From contig CANBSM010000053.1 in assembly GCA_947372155.1 (NCBI GenBank), positions 1 to 7,443 of the forward strand: a DNA stretch of 7,443 bases, in the 5' to 3' direction. Made by a program: the position numbers and the translations under genes. This document shows positions 6,298 to 7,443 of the stretch, one piece after another. This DNA comes from Burkholderiaceae bacterium (GTDB lineage Bacteria; Pseudomonadota; Gammaproteobacteria; Burkholderiales; Burkholderiaceae). Under the pieces are notes generated by a model. The model ran no database searches. It had not been told where the DNA came from and saw only the letters and a list, made by a program, of their open reading frames with translations. Each line of letters opens with the position of its first letter. Position 1 is the first letter of the stretch.

Positions 6298-7443
6298 CTA
6301 CTGCGCCGAAATGGCCTTTAGTATTTTTTGATGTACTCCCCCAAAACCACCATTACTCATCACCAAAATGTGATCGCCTGGCTGCGCCTCTTGTGCAACA
6401 GCCTTCACTAGAGCCTCAAGGTCATCAAAAGCACGCGCTTTACCGTGCTCGCCATTATTTAACGGATGTAAGACCTCATTCAAATCCCACCCCAATGATT
6501 CCTTGCCGGCATTAGCGCCATAGGCAAAAACTTTATCAGCAGCCACAAGACTTCCAGGAAGTTGGGCCTTCATCACACCGAGCTTCATCGTATTTGAACG
6601 TGGCTCAAGAACCGCCAAGATGCGCGCCTTACCAACTCTACGACGAAGGCCGTCAACCGTAGTCGTGATCGCTGTTGGATGATGCGCAAAATCATCATAG
6701 ACTGTGATGTCATTTGCTACACCAATCGTTTCTAAGCGACGCTTTACATTCTTAAACTCTGCCAATGCGCGTGCGGAATCTGCTGGCGAAATGCCAATAT
6801 GATTTGCTGATGCAATTGCTGCAAGTGCGTTGAGTTGATTGTGTCTACCCATTACACCCGAGTCAGATGCCCACTTCACTGTTGCCACTTCTTTACCGGC
6901 CATACGCACAATAAAGCCATCAGCATCTTGAGAAATCAAAGACCATTCATTACTCAGCTCTTGCCCGAACCGCTCTACAGGAGCCCAAGCGCCACGCGTG
7001 ATCACATTTGCCAACGCGGGCTCTTCACCATTTACTACCAACAACCCGTCACCAGGAACGGTGCGTACCAAGTGATGAAATTGGGTTTCGATTGCAGCAA
7101 GGTCAGCAAAAATATCGGCGTGATCAAACTCCAAATTATTTAATAAAGCCGTGCGTGGTCGATAGTGAACAAACTTACTGCGCTTATCAAAAAAAGCCGT
7201 GTCGTATTCATCAGCTTCAATCACGAAATATTTACTTTCACCTAAACATGCAGACACCGTGAAATTCAGGGGCACACCGCCGATGAGATAGCCCGGCTTG
7301 TAGCCGTTAAATTCCAAAATCCAAGTCAGCATGGCTGAAGTTGTTGTCTTGCCATGTGTTCCGGCGACAGCCAAAACATGTCGGCCATACAAAACTTGTT
7401 CGCCCAACCATTGCGGCCCTGAAATATAGGGCAGCCCTTGATT
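6298..7443 (-). CDS. mpl: UDP-MurNAc:L-Ala-gamma-D-Glu-meso-DAP ligase (Mpl), 5' end outside window
   Basis: Cytoplasmic Mur-ligase-family enzyme that joins recycled murein tripeptide to UDP-MurNAc using ATP, bypassing MurC, MurD and MurE. The open frame has no stop up to the window edge. The TTG at 7407 is an internal Leu codon, since the 12 codons before it continue the protein (NQGLPYISGPQW). Of 381 visible residues, the ATP loop GTHGKTTT is at 28-35, EADEYD at 76-81, NLEFDHADIF at 103-112, GRHNQLNALAA at 199-209, FKNVKRRLE at 230-238, DDFAHHPTAI at 250-259, LEPRSNTMK at 279-287 and SNGGFGGVHQK at 363-373. KRRLE, DDFAHHPTAI and EPRSNTMK separate Mpl from MurC. Compared with the usual length of about 455, roughly 75-80 N-terminal residues (most of the UDP-binding domain) lie beyond the right edge. 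It appears to be the first visible gene of the string; its promoter is not in view. Confidence 0.95.
   Translation of the reverse strand, partial: NQGLPYISGPQWLGEQVLYGRHVLAVAGTHGKTTTSAMLTWILEFNGYKPGYLIGGVPLNFTVSACLGESKYFVIEADEYDTAFFDKRSKFVHYRPRTALLNNLEFDHADIFADLAAIETQFHHLVRTVPGDGLLVVNGEEPALANVITRGAWAPVERFGQELSNEWSLISQDADGFIVRMAGKEVATVKWASDSGVMGRHNQLNALAAIASANHIGISPADSARALAEFKNVKRRLETIGVANDITVYDDFAHHPTAITTTVDGLRRRVGKARILAVLEPRSNTMKLGVMKAQLPGSLVAADKVFAYGANAGKESLGWDLNEVLHPLNNGEHGKARAFDDLEALVKAVAQEAQPGDHILVMSNGGFGGVHQKILKAISAQ

Noticed and set aside
6219..6515. 98-codon + strand open frame crossing the mpl/SDR gap
   Set aside because: Its hydrophobic Phe/Leu-rich stretch is just the translation of the T-rich complement of the A-rich leader, and the rest is antisense to mpl. 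No supporting signal is present.
1..7443. Search by eye for CRISPR repeats, insertion-sequence ends, tRNA genes, riboswitches and defence or toxin-antitoxin genes
   Set aside because: Coding density is nearly complete, no direct repeats with regular spacing or terminal inverted repeats were seen, and every long frame is a recognised housekeeping family.

Overview
The window carries seven protein-coding genes and almost no spare DNA. Base composition (mid-40s to high-40s % GC by eye), protein style and gene order suggest a betaproteobacterium of the Burkholderiales, most like Polynucleobacter or a relative. This assignment is inference from recognised families and remembered gene neighbourhoods, not from a database search.

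Layout. One gene, pyrF (34-879), lies on the + strand and completes UMP synthesis. All the rest lies on the - strand and reads right to left as one compact gene string: mpl (entering from the right edge, coding to 6298), a FabG-like short-chain dehydrogenase (6253-5519), an RNase II-family exoribonuclease (5516-3480), a TonB-family energy transducer (3496-2609), aroE (2551-1646) and mtgA (1636-881). Spacings within the string are 44 nt, 2 nt, a 17-nt overlap, 57 nt and 9 nt, so co-transcription and partly coupled translation are likely. pyrF and mtgA converge with a single base between their stop codons.

How the genes fit together. The two ends of the string act on peptidoglycan: Mpl reattaches recycled tripeptide to UDP-MurNAc in the cytoplasm, and MtgA polymerises glycan strands at the inner membrane. 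TonB also works at the envelope. AroE (aromatic precursor synthesis), the SDR (probable 3-ketoacyl reduction) and the RNB exonuclease are general metabolism and RNA turnover. The grouping looks like a housekeeping operon, not a dedicated system.

Mobile elements, CRISPR, tRNA or rRNA genes, phage genes and defence genes: I see none. No intergenic stretch exceeds 57 nt. No new biological system is evident. The points most worth checking are the atypical architecture and Asp-to-Glu active-site change in the RNase II homologue, the coiled-coil spacer of the TonB protein, the nearly pure A-tract leader ahead of the SDR, and the one-base convergent junction.
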